From: Cyclobacteriaceae bacterium
GTDB taxonomy: Bacteria > Bacteroidota > Bacteroidia > Cytophagales > Cyclobacteriaceae
Reading direction: 5' to 3'
DNA length: 33,897 nt
Assembly (NCBI GenBank): GCA_029858965.1
Contig: JAOUDZ010000040.1
Span: 1-33,897, forward strand
The notes below the pieces were generated by a model. That model ran no database searches, was not told the DNA's origin, and saw only the letters and a list, made by a program, of their open reading frames with translations. Positions within the stretch are counted from its first letter, which is position 1, and every line of letters begins with the position of its first letter. Positions 16,674-24,547 of the stretch are shown piece after piece. The position numbers and the translations under genes were made by a program.

Positions 16674-18455
16674 ATGAAAATAATAAAAGCCACCGGACTC
16701 CTGCTATTCGTTTTTGGGTTCATTGTGTTCAATATTTCCTTTTTCCAGGCAAGCTACACGCTGACTCCTGAACTGGTCAAAGAAAAGATTTCTGAACCTG
16801 CAAAAACAGCGTTGTTTTTGCAGAAAGCTGAGTCAATATTGAATCAGAATATTCCATCGAACTTCGCATTTGTCGCTAAGGTAAAAGCAGCGTTCTATTC
16901 CGCGAATGACCAACAGATAAAGCAATATTCAATCACCACTGCAGAAGTCAACCTTTTGGTTTCTCTTCACAGAGAGAAGTTTTCAATAGCCACAGTAGAT
17001 TCCGTTTTTAGTTCCAAAGACGCAATTTCAGTTTTTAAAAATCAAGCCTTAAAAACGTATGGAAGCTGGCTTGATGGCCAGCCCTTTGATACGCAGGAAG
17101 AATTAAAGGCACAAATCCTTGGTGTAGCAGAGAAGATTCAAAAGTATGGCATCGTCAATCATGTGGGTTTTGATAGATATCAAATCAAAGATCTTACCTA
17201 TGCGCTGACTAAATCGGCAGCGCACAGTCCTGTGAAGCGAAAGCCGGGCTTATATCTTTTCCTATCATTCGGCCTGTGCATCCTTGGTGCTTTGCTTTAT
17301 ATCCTGCCCAAACTTGAAGATCCATCCGGCATCAAAAACAACGGGATATTTTTTAATGTGATGAAAAATGTTGGATGGCTGGGCATGCTTACCGGAACAT
17401 GGCTTATCGTTTTCTACATCCTGCTTTACTTTTTTCCGGAGTACATGACCAACTGGATAATTATGACTGATCCAATAAGTCATTGGCTTAACGGAAATGA
17501 AGCAAGTCGTTTTTTTCTATATGGATTGATGTATACGCTTTGCATTTTAGTAATGGGCATACGGATGCTCATACACTACCGACACAGCCGATACCAAATG
17601 CTGCGCACATGCTCAGTCATGTTTTTTCAAACAGCGTTTGCCTTTCTATTGCCGGAGATTCTTATTCGCCTGAACAAGCCCTATTTCGACTTCAAAAATA
17701 TCTGGCCCCTGGATTACAGTTTTTTCTTTGACTCGCGTCTTGATCAACTCACTGAAAGTGGTGCCTTGGGAATCTTCATGATCGGCTGGGGAATTGCGCT
17801 TATCTTACTGGCGGTTCCCATTATGGTCTATTTTTTCGGCAAGCGATGGTATTGCTCATGGGTATGTGGTTGCGGAGGCCTTGCCGAAACGCTTGGCGAC
17901 CCGTACCGGCAACTATCCGACAAGTCAGTAAAGGCATGGAAAGTTGAACGATGGATGATTCATGGCGTACTTGTTTTTGCCGTGGTAATGACGACCGGTG
18001 TACTTTACACATATTTTACCAAGTCATCATGGTTTCTCTTTTTTGACAGTTATCAGCTTCGTGAAATCTATGGGGCATTTATCGGTGCCGGTTTTGCAGG
18101 GGTTGTAGGTACAGGTTTCTATCCAATGATGGGCAACCGCGTATGGTGCCGCTTTGGATGCCCGCTGGCAGCTTACCTTGGCATAGTGCAACGCTTCAAG
18201 TCACGCTTCAGAATCACTACCAATGGTGGCCAGTGTATTTCTTGCGGTAATTGTTCAACTTATTGTGAAATGGGTATTGACGTCAGGTGGTATGCACAGC
18301 GGGGGCAGAACATAGTACGTTCATCGTGTGTCGGATGCGGTGTTTGTTCTGCTGTCTGTCCGCGCGGTGTGCTGAACCTTGAAGTAAAAAATGAGACGGG
18401 TAGATTCGGGAACCCAGTATTGATTGGGAATAATCATGTTAAGCTGGTTGATTGA
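16674..18455 (+). CDS. NapH/NosR-like polytopic 4Fe-4S membrane protein
   Basis: Predicted membrane electron carrier of 593 residues. It has an N-terminal membrane anchor (about 7-27), a roughly 160-residue domain probably outside the cytoplasmic membrane, then about six membrane segments from residue 193 to 485. Cysteines C394 and C398 (RWYCSWVCGCGG) and C492 and C496 (VWCRFGCPLAA) are the paired motifs typical of NapH, NosR and CcoG proteins. The C-terminal part holds two ferredoxin-type 4Fe-4S motifs: C521, C524, C527, C531 and C552, C555, C558, C562. The first lacks the usual proline after the fourth cysteine (CEMG). The N-terminal domain shows no FMN-binding signature. The partner is unknown. 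Confidence 0.85.
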   Translation: MKIIKATGLLLFVFGFIVFNISFFQASYTLTPELVKEKISEPAKTALFLQKAESILNQNIPSNFAFVAKVKAAFYSANDQQIKQYSITTAEVNLLVSLHREKFSIATVDSVFSSKDAISVFKNQALKTYGSWLDGQPFDTQEELKAQILGVAEKIQKYGIVNHVGFDRYQIKDLTYALTKSAAHSPVKRKPGLYLFLSFGLCILGALLYILPKLEDPSGIKNNGIFFNVMKNVGWLGMLTGTWLIVFYILLYFFPEYMTNWIIMTDPISHWLNGNEASRFFLYGLMYTLCILVMGIRMLIHYRHSRYQMLRTCSVMFFQTAFAFLLPEILIRLNKPYFDFKNIWPLDYSFFFDSRLDQLTESGALGIFMIGWGIALILLAVPIMVYFFGKRWYCSWVCGCGGLAETLGDPYRQLSDKSVKAWKVERWMIHGVLVFAVVMTTGVLYTYFTKSSWFLFFDSYQLREIYGAFIGAGFAGVVGTGFYPMMGNRVWCRFGCPLAAYLGIVQRFKSRFRITTNGGQCISCGNCSTYCEMGIDVRWYAQRGQNIVRSSCVGCGVCSAVCPRGVLNLEVKNETGRFGNPVLIGNNHVKLVD

Positions 18456-19177
18456 AGTATATTCGCGCTCTAACCGGGTCGTACGATTTGCAGCCTATTA
18501 TTAACGTAATCATTCCAGCCTTCAACGAAGAGAACGGTGTTGGTCAGGTCATTCAGGAAATTCCAATGAATCTGGTGAGCGAGATTATTGTTGTTAACAA
18601 TGCCTCCACAGACGATACGGCACGCGTAGCTAAACAGGCAGGAGCAACCGTACTGCGCGAACCAACACCAGGGTATGGGAGGGCTTGCCTGGCAGGTATT
18701 GACTATTTGAAAACAAAGCATCCAAGTCCAGACATTGTAGTTTTTCTGGATGCAGATCATTCAGATTTTCCCGAAGAAATTCGTCAATTGATAGAACCAA
18801 TTCTGCTGGACAATGTTGACTTAGTTATTGGTTCGCGCGCGTTGGGACACAAAGAGAAAGGCTCAATGACACCGCAGCAAGTCTTCGGCAATTGGTTAGC
18901 AACCCGGTTACTAAAATTGTTTTACGGTGTGAAGTTTACTGACCTTGGACCGTTCCGCGCAATTAAGTATGATTCCCTGCTTTCATTGGACATGCAAGAT
19001 AGAACGTATGGCTGGACCGTTGAAATGCAGGTAAAGGCCGCAAAGCAGAAAATGAAGTGCGTAGAAATTCCTGTTGGCTACAGAAAGCGTATTGGTTTTT
19101 CTAAAATTTCAGGCACGTTGAAAGGAACGCTTATGGCGGGTTATAAGATTATTACAACAATACTTAAGTATGTATAA
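18452..19177 (+). CDS. Glycosyltransferase family 2, DPM1/polyprenyl-phosphate sugar synthase-like
   Basis: Predicted GT-A glycosyltransferase of 241 residues. Features are NVIIPAFNEENGVGQVIQEI, NNASTDDT (nucleotide-sugar binding), the metal-binding DAD at 100-102, DLGPFRAIKY and YGWTVEMQVKAAKQKMK. The last motifs are seen in dolichol- or polyprenyl-phosphate mannose/glucose synthases. No ATG is available before the conserved start: the TTG at 18452 overlaps the previous stop as TTGA, and a second TTG at 18488 is possible. The gene has no membrane segments that I can see. The product is probably a polyprenyl-phosphate sugar used by the GT-C-like protein encoded two genes later. Confidence 0.85.
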   Translation: MKYIRALTGSYDLQPIINVIIPAFNEENGVGQVIQEIPMNLVSEIIVVNNASTDDTARVAKQAGATVLREPTPGYGRACLAGIDYLKTKHPSPDIVVFLDADHSDFPEEIRQLIEPILLDNVDLVIGSRALGHKEKGSMTPQQVFGNWLATRLLKLFYGVKFTDLGPFRAIKYDSLLSLDMQDRTYGWTVEMQVKAAKQKMKCVEIPVGYRKRIGFSKISGTLKGTLMAGYKIITTILKYV

Positions 19178-19242
19178 AGTTTCAACATCAATTGCACATC
19201 ATTGATAGTATGATCGGGCACCAACTGCAGGCAAAGCACTAA

Positions 19243-20700
19243 ATGGAAATCATCATCACGATACTATATATCTTTTCACTCTTGTACATCTTCCTGTTCA
19301 GCATGAGCCAATTGCACCTTAGTTGGCTCTATATACTAAACAAGCGTACCCTTAAAGAGCCCGCACACACAGTTCCGGCATTCGAACCTACAGTAACCAT
19401 ACAACTTCCTGTTTACAACGAAAAGTATGTCATCGACCGATTGATCGATGCGGTAAGTGCACTAGAATATCCAAAAAGTAAATTAGAAATTCAAGTGCTC
19501 GATGACTCGACAGATGAAACTTCGGAAATGATTGTAAAGAAGATTGAATCGCTGCAACCACTTGGATTAAACATCCAGCTCATTCACCGGGAACATCGCA
19601 CTGGTTTTAAAGCCGGAGCACTGGAACACGGCCTGAGCCTTGCATCAGGAGAATTCGTTGCCATCTTCGATGCAGACTTCGTGCCGGAACATGATTTCCT
19701 GAGAAAGACAATCGGATATTTTTCAGATCCTCTCATTGGCGCTGTGCAAACGCGCTGGGCACATATTAACAAAGACTATTCATTGCTCACAAAACTACAG
19801 GCATTTGGATTAGATGCGCATTTCTCTATTGAACAGAGTGGACGAAATGCTGCAGGAAGCTTCATCAACTTTAACGGCACATGCGGCCTCTGGCGAAAAA
19901 AGTGTATTGAAAGTGCCGGCGGATGGTCGTTTGATACCTTAACTGAAGACCTGGATCTTAGCTACCGCGCACAGCTAAAAGGATGGAAATTTAAGTACCT
20001 CGAAGATGTATCGACACCTGGTGAACTCCCCATCATTATGCAGGCGGTTAAATCCCAGCAGTTTCGCTGGAATAAAGGCGGTGCCGAAACAGCACGGAAA
20101 CTCTTTGGCAGGGTATTGCGATCTGATGCCTCATTTGTCCGCAAAACCCACGCCTTCTTCCACTTGTTTAATAGCTCCGTATATGTAGGGGTCTTGATCG
20201 CTGCTTTGCTTAGCGTTCCCATGCTTTACGTGAAACACGAACATCCGGAAATGATATGGCTTTTTGATTTGGGTATAATCTTTCTGCTTGGATTTCTGTC
20301 TATCTCCATTTTCTATTGGATAGCAACAAAGCAATTCTATAAGAATCCTATACGAACATTTATTCACCGATTTCCAGGTTTTCTAATTGTTTCAATGGGC
20401 CTGTCTTTGCACAACGGCCTTGCTGTGATAGAAGGATTGCTTGGCATAAAAACACCATTCATCAGAACACCCAAATTCAACATCAACCAAAAAGGTGGCA
20501 GCTGGAGAAAAAATGCGTACTTCAAACCGACATTGAACATCATTACGATTCTGGAAGGATTACTATGCTTTTACTTCATATTTGGCATCGCGGCTGGTAT
20601 ACATTTGCATGACAACATGCTTATTATTTTCCATATTATGCTTGCGCTGGGCTTTGGCACTGTCTTTTGCTATTCCGTGAATACATTACGACATGCCTAG
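19243..20700 (+). CDS. Membrane glycosyltransferase family 2 (cellulose synthase-like)
   Basis: Processive-type GT2 of 485 residues. It has an N-terminal membrane segment (about 3-25) and several C-terminal ones between about 310 and 480. The catalytic region carries LPVYNE, DDST at 87-90, DAD at 143-145, TED at 234-236 and QQFRW at 272-276, so all D, DxD, TED and QxxRW elements are present. It resembles CslA/CslC-type mannan/glucan synthases and similar bacterial proteins; the sugar cannot be told from sequence. There is a 65-base gap after the previous gene and an eight-base overlap with the next. Confidence 0.87.
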   Translation: MEIIITILYIFSLLYIFLFSMSQLHLSWLYILNKRTLKEPAHTVPAFEPTVTIQLPVYNEKYVIDRLIDAVSALEYPKSKLEIQVLDDSTDETSEMIVKKIESLQPLGLNIQLIHREHRTGFKAGALEHGLSLASGEFVAIFDADFVPEHDFLRKTIGYFSDPLIGAVQTRWAHINKDYSLLTKLQAFGLDAHFSIEQSGRNAAGSFINFNGTCGLWRKKCIESAGGWSFDTLTEDLDLSYRAQLKGWKFKYLEDVSTPGELPIIMQAVKSQQFRWNKGGAETARKLFGRVLRSDASFVRKTHAFFHLFNSSVYVGVLIAALLSVPMLYVKHEHPEMIWLFDLGIIFLLGFLSISIFYWIATKQFYKNPIRTFIHRFPGFLIVSMGLSLHNGLAVIEGLLGIKTPFIRTPKFNINQKGGSWRKNAYFKPTLNIITILEGLLCFYFIFGIAAGIHLHDNMLIIFHIMLALGFGTVFCYSVNTLRHA

Positions 20701-22051
20701 GCAAAAGTCAATCGACTATAGTTTACTGATAGCTTCATTTCTCCTATATGGTTTTATAGGCTTTGGTGTGGAGCGCTATGAAACGCAGCCGCTGCTCTTA
20801 GCATATTCCGCGGTCTTTGTGATTTACCTGTATCTGGCCTTCAAGTCTCGGGATGACAGTATCAATTTCTGGTTTTACGGTGCCATTTTGTTTCGCATCG
20901 TTATGCTTTTCTGCATACCCAGCCTGTCGGATGATTTCTATCGGTTTGTATGGGATGGCCGCTTATTGGCAGCCGGTTATCATCCCTTTGCGGAAGTGCC
21001 TGCCTTTTACATGCAACACAACCTTCACATTCCGGGCATTAATGAAGAACTTTTTCTTAAACTGAATTCTCCGGATTACTTCACAATATACCCACCTGCA
21101 GCCCAATTTATTTTCTGGCTGGCTGTTAAGATATCGCCAGAATCGATTTACGGAAGTATGCTGGTTATGAAGGTTATCCTATTCATCTCGGAGATAGGCT
21201 CCTTGCTGGTGATCAGGAACCTTCTTTTTCAATTTAATCTCCCCGCGAAACGGATTTTGCTGTATGCACTTAATCCCCTTATTATTCTTGAACTTGTTGG
21301 AAATATTCACCTGGAAGCGGTGCTGATCTTTTTTCTCCTGCTTGCTATACTTTTATTGTGTAGTAGAAAACTTATCCCCGGAGGCGTATCGTTTTCCATT
21401 GCAATTTGTGTGAAGTTGACACCTTTGATGTTAATGCCCGCATTAGTTCCACGCCTGGGCTGGAGAAAGGCTATGACTTTCTATCTGATTGTCGGAGCAA
21501 CCTGCGTCATCTTATTTTTGCCACTTTGGGATAAGGAAATCATCTTTGGATTCCAGCATAGCCTTGCCTACTACTTCAAGAAATTTGAATTCAATGCCAG
21601 TATTTATTACCTGGTGCGTGCATGGGGTTATTGGTATTATGGGTATAACCCCATTCAGACAGCCGGGTGGGTACTTGGTATAGGAAGCTTCTTAATTATT
21701 ATCTTCTTTTCCGTTGTAAGGTTGCGTTACGTGGTGGGAATTTCCAAAGTTGCTACACGGATTTTAGATCAAGGACTGCTATTACGGTTCGTATTAATTC
21801 TACTGACATACTTCCTCTTTACAACCACGCTTCATCCCTGGTATATTGCCCCGTTGTTGGTTATTTCGATATTTACTGAGTTTCGTTTTGCAGTACTCTG
21901 GAGCGCCCTAATTTTTCTAACGTATGCAGGGTATTCCATGGAAGGCTTTCAGGAGAACTTATTTATCATATTTATCGAATACATTTTCGTTCTTGGTTAT
22001 CTTGCTTATGAATTATTATGGAAAAGAAAATATTTACTGCAAGCTTCATAA
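20693..22051 (+). CDS. Polytopic GT-C/GT87-like glycosyltransferase
   Basis: Integral membrane protein of 452 residues with roughly ten or more hydrophobic segments. The conspicuous motif SDDFYRFVWDGRLLAAGYHP at 79-98 lies after the second or third segment, as the acidic D/D pair does in GT-C enzymes that use polyprenyl-phosphate sugars. A later YFTIYPPAAQFIFW is also typical of the GT87/mannosyltransferase group. It overlaps the GT2 gene by eight bases. With the DPM-like enzyme earlier in the operon it would form a polyprenyl-phosphate sugar donor and acceptor pair. The sugar and acceptor are not known. Confidence 0.7.
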   Translation: MPRQKSIDYSLLIASFLLYGFIGFGVERYETQPLLLAYSAVFVIYLYLAFKSRDDSINFWFYGAILFRIVMLFCIPSLSDDFYRFVWDGRLLAAGYHPFAEVPAFYMQHNLHIPGINEELFLKLNSPDYFTIYPPAAQFIFWLAVKISPESIYGSMLVMKVILFISEIGSLLVIRNLLFQFNLPAKRILLYALNPLIILELVGNIHLEAVLIFFLLLAILLLCSRKLIPGGVSFSIAICVKLTPLMLMPALVPRLGWRKAMTFYLIVGATCVILFLPLWDKEIIFGFQHSLAYYFKKFEFNASIYYLVRAWGYWYYGYNPIQTAGWVLGIGSFLIIIFFSVVRLRYVVGISKVATRILDQGLLLRFVLILLTYFLFTTTLHPWYIAPLLVISIFTEFRFAVLWSALIFLTYAGYSMEGFQENLFIIFIEYIFVLGYLAYELLWKRKYLLQAS

Positions 22052-22521
22052 TCGGCCTGTTTTGTCTGACTGCCTGTGGTCAAAATGATTTTGATAAGAA
22101 ATTAAATTCACTGTACAAGAAAACGGTTCCGCTTATTCATGCGCAAGAACTTTCAAAAAATATGACTGAGAATAAAGAGATCGTGTTGCTGGATACTCGA
22201 TCCGCTGAAGAATATGAAATAAGTCACCTGCAAAATGCCCATTTCGTGGATTATGACACCTTCAGTGCAAAAGCCGTCGAGCAATTTGACAGGGATGCGA
22301 AAATCATTGTCTACTGTGCCGTTGGTTACAGAAGTGAACGTATCGGGGAGAAATTATTAAAAATGGGGTTCAAGGATGTAAAAAACTTGTATGGCGGAAT
22401 ATTCGAGTGGGTGAACGAAGGTCACACGATTGTGAACAAATCGGGGATGGTTACTGACAGCGTGCATACCTATAACATGGTTTGGTCCCGATGGCTGGAA
22501 AAAGGGGTAAAAGTCTATTAG
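22018..22521 (+). CDS. Rhodanese-domain lipoprotein, extracytoplasmic
   Basis: Predicted single-domain sulfurtransferase outside the cytoplasm. The 167 residues begin with a lipoprotein signal (FIIGLFCLTAC, lipidated Cys20), then VLLDTRSAEEYEISHLQNA and the active loop with Cys100 (VYCAVGYRSE), followed by the conserved KNLYGGIFEWVNEG. The active-site cysteine is intact. The gene overlaps the end of the GT-C-like gene by 34 bases and ends one base before the next, so it is part of the run. The sulfur donor and acceptor are unknown. Confidence 0.85.
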   Translation: MEKKIFTASFIIGLFCLTACGQNDFDKKLNSLYKKTVPLIHAQELSKNMTENKEIVLLDTRSAEEYEISHLQNAHFVDYDTFSAKAVEQFDRDAKIIVYCAVGYRSERIGEKLLKMGFKDVKNLYGGIFEWVNEGHTIVNKSGMVTDSVHTYNMVWSRWLEKGVKVY

Positions 22522-22522
22522 T

Positions 22523-23140
22523 ATGAAATCCAAATCAGATGCTGGTAATCCTTCTTTGCTCATCATTTTCTATCGCAACCCAACATTGGGAAAAGTGAAA
22601 ACAAGGCTGTCTAAAACGCTCGGCGATGCCAAAGCTTTGGCTATATACCTGCATCTGGCATCACACACAAAGAACATTACAGAACATCTCGATGTTGACA
22701 AGGCTCTTTACTACGCCAGCTATGTGGATACGGAAGACAACTGGGATAATGTGTCTTATAAGAAATTTCTGCAATCCGGAAAAGACTTAGGGGAAAGGAT
22801 GTCAAATGCATTTCGAGACAGTTTTGAATCAGGCTATAAATCCATTTGCATTATTGGAACGGATTGTTTTGATCTCAGTCCAGCTGTTATTGATGATGCC
22901 TTCGCAAAACTGCAATCTTACGATGTGGTAATCGGACCGGCTACCGACGGCGGTTATTATTTATTGGGCATGAATGCTTTCCACGCCGAATTTTTTGAAA
23001 ACAAGTTATGGAGCACGCGCTCGGTTTTTGAGGACACTATCCGTGATTTCAATTCGAAGCGACTACTATATTACCAACTTCCTATGCTTTCCGATGTAGA
23101 CGAAGAGCAGGATTTGCCTGCAGCACTTGTTGGTCTCTGA
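22523..23140 (+). CDS. TIGR04282/DUF2064-family glycosyltransferase
   Basis: Small GT-A-like protein of 205 residues. The N-terminal RNPTLGKVKTRLS at 18-30, GTDCFDLS at 112-119 and GPATDGGYYLLG at 138-149 match the DUF2064 (TIGR04282) family. That family was named for arsenosugar biosynthesis neighbourhoods, but many members occur without arsenic genes, and none is seen here. It is one base after the rhodanese gene, the last gene of the seven-gene run. It probably transfers or activates a sugar; substrate not known. Confidence 0.83.
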   Translation: MKSKSDAGNPSLLIIFYRNPTLGKVKTRLSKTLGDAKALAIYLHLASHTKNITEHLDVDKALYYASYVDTEDNWDNVSYKKFLQSGKDLGERMSNAFRDSFESGYKSICIIGTDCFDLSPAVIDDAFAKLQSYDVVIGPATDGGYYLLGMNAFHAEFFENKLWSTRSVFEDTIRDFNSKRLLYYQLPMLSDVDEEQDLPAALVGL

Positions 23141-23249
23141 ATTACTCCGGGGAACTACACCAACATATACATGATATTGAAATCAGGTCCGTGCCGCACC
23201 TAACGGAAGAATCGTTATCTTTATTTAACTCAACCAAAACCTTATAAAT

Positions 23250-23675
23250 ATGGACACCAAAAAATTTCTGCTTGGCGCAGTAGTCGGGGGCATTGCCTTC
23301 TTCCTGCTGGGCTATCTGATCTATGGTATGGCACTCATGAGCTTTTTCGCGGAACATGCAGGTTCCGCAACGGGGGCAATGAAATCTATGGAAGAGATGG
23401 CCTGGTGGGCACTCATCCTCGGTAATTTATCTTTGGGTGCACTACTCAGTTACATTTTCGTGAAGTGGGCCAATATCTCAAGTTTTGGCACCGGTGCGAG
23501 CGCGGGTGCGGCAATTGGCTTTTTTGTGAGCTTGAGTTTTGATATGGGTTCTTATGCCACCACGAATATGATGGACCTTACGGCTACGATTACGGATGTA
23601 GTTGTTGGCATTGTAATGACAGCCATTACGGGCGGCTGTGTTGGTGCCGTGCTGGGCATGGGGAATAAATCCTAG
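23250..23675 (+). CDS. Small four-segment membrane protein, unknown function
   Basis: I do not assign a function. The 141 residues start MDTKKFLLGAVVGGIAFFLL and show four hydrophobic segments with glycine/alanine-rich stretches (GTGASAGAAIGFF, GGCVGAVLGMG). It resembles DUF1761-like or similar small membrane families, but I am not sure. It is 109 bases after the glycosyltransferase gene, so it may have its own weak promoter (TATCTTTA at 23216), and it is followed by a strong terminator. Confidence 0.7.
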   Translation: MDTKKFLLGAVVGGIAFFLLGYLIYGMALMSFFAEHAGSATGAMKSMEEMAWWALILGNLSLGALLSYIFVKWANISSFGTGASAGAAIGFFVSLSFDMGSYATTNMMDLTATITDVVVGIVMTAITGGCVGAVLGMGNKS

Positions 23676-23689
23676 CCGGCAGACATCTG

Positions 23690-23728
23690 AAATAAAAAAC
23701 CCCGATGATAAGTCGGGGTTTTTTATTT
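23690..23728 (+). terminator. Perfect 16-bp intrinsic terminator, bidirectional
   Basis: Bases 23690-23705 pair exactly with 23713-23728 around a seven-base loop (TGATAAG). The stem has a GC-rich inner part (CCCCGA/TCGGGG) and an A/U outer part, so there is a U-run after the stem on either strand. It lies 15 bases after the stop of the small membrane protein and before the convergent DUF4956 gene end at 23797, so it can terminate both. Confidence 0.92.
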
Positions 23729-23796
23729 CCTCATTAATTGCCGACCTGCACTACCCGCGGGTTTCGAATGCCCTCCTGTCTTGGACAAAATTAACA

Positions 23797-24372
23797 TCAG
23801 CTGTAATAAATCTTTATGACCACTTTTTCCTTGCCAAAATCAATATGCTCAATACTAATTTTCTTTATGTTAAGTCCTGTTCGCTTTCGTAACTCTTCAA
23901 TCAAAACGCCATGTTGCCCCGGTTGAATGTTTGCCAGGCTGTTATACTCAATTGTCTTCGTTTTTTGATTCCGCATCAGCCAGTTTCCATCCACGAGGAA
24001 GACTGTTCCAATGATAAGCGCGTTCAATCCGATGATTTCAAAATAGGATCCCTTCATAATTGAGTTAATCAATCCGATGGTCATGATGATAAAAAGATAC
24101 GTCATGTCTTTCGTGGTGATTGTTTCAGTACGGAAACGCAATAATGAAAATGCCGCCAGTAAACCAAAAGCACTGCCGATGGAATTAAAAGCTTTCGTCT
24201 TTTCCAACATGTACGCCAACAGAAAAACAATAAAATTGAGCAGAAAAAAGGTAAAGTAAAAGTCACGCTTGGCGTAGATGATATAATAAACAAAGCGAAT
24301 TAAAACGATCATGCAAGCTGTATTAATCAACAGGCGGATAAGAAAATATTCCGTAAAGAGACTGTTTTCCAT
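23797..24372 (-). CDS. DUF4956 membrane protein
   Basis: Membrane protein of 191 residues with about five hydrophobic segments in the first two thirds and a soluble C-terminal part (GQHGVLIEELRKRTGLNIKK). The order, with SIGSAFGLLAAFSLLRFRTE followed by TTKDMTYLFI, is that of DUF4956. The biochemical function is not established; family members often lie beside polyphosphate polymerase (VTC-type) or CotH-like genes, and a CotH-like gene is indeed divergently placed here. The two start codons are 175 bases apart. Confidence 0.78.
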   Translation of the reverse strand: MENSLFTEYFLIRLLINTACMIVLIRFVYYIIYAKRDFYFTFFLLNFIVFLLAYMLEKTKAFNSIGSAFGLLAAFSLLRFRTETITTKDMTYLFIIMTIGLINSIMKGSYFEIIGLNALIIGTVFLVDGNWLMRNQKTKTIEYNSLANIQPGQHGVLIEELRKRTGLNIKKISIEHIDFGKEKVVIKIYYS

Positions 24373-24509
24373 ATCTAAATATAATACTGTTTTTTATTTT
24401 ACCTGGCCGTATCAAAAGGTTTGTGGGCAGGCAAGTACACCAATGATCTGGCCTTGGACACATGAATTAAAGCATTTATTATTATATTACGAGAACAGTA
24501 TCGCGCGCT

Positions 24510-24517
24510 TAATTTTG
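24510..24517 (+). promoter_or_regulatory. Possible -7 element of the CotH-like gene
   Basis: TAATTTTG matches TAnnTTTG and is 30 bases before the ATG at 24548. The expected -33 position shows only TTAC, so support is partial. Strand and distance suit the CotH-like gene. Confidence 0.4.
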
Positions 24518-24547
24518 ACACATGGGGCTAATCTAAATGAACTAAGA

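Noticed and set aside
22523-23140. Arsenosugar biosynthesis function for the TIGR04282 protein
   Set aside because: The family name comes from certain neighbourhoods, but no ArsM, ArsS or TIGR04283 gene is seen here, so I give only the family.
24311-24547. Upstream extension of the CotH-like gene
   Set aside because: No signal peptide or conserved residues; it overlaps the start of the divergent DUF4956 gene and would contain the probable promoter.
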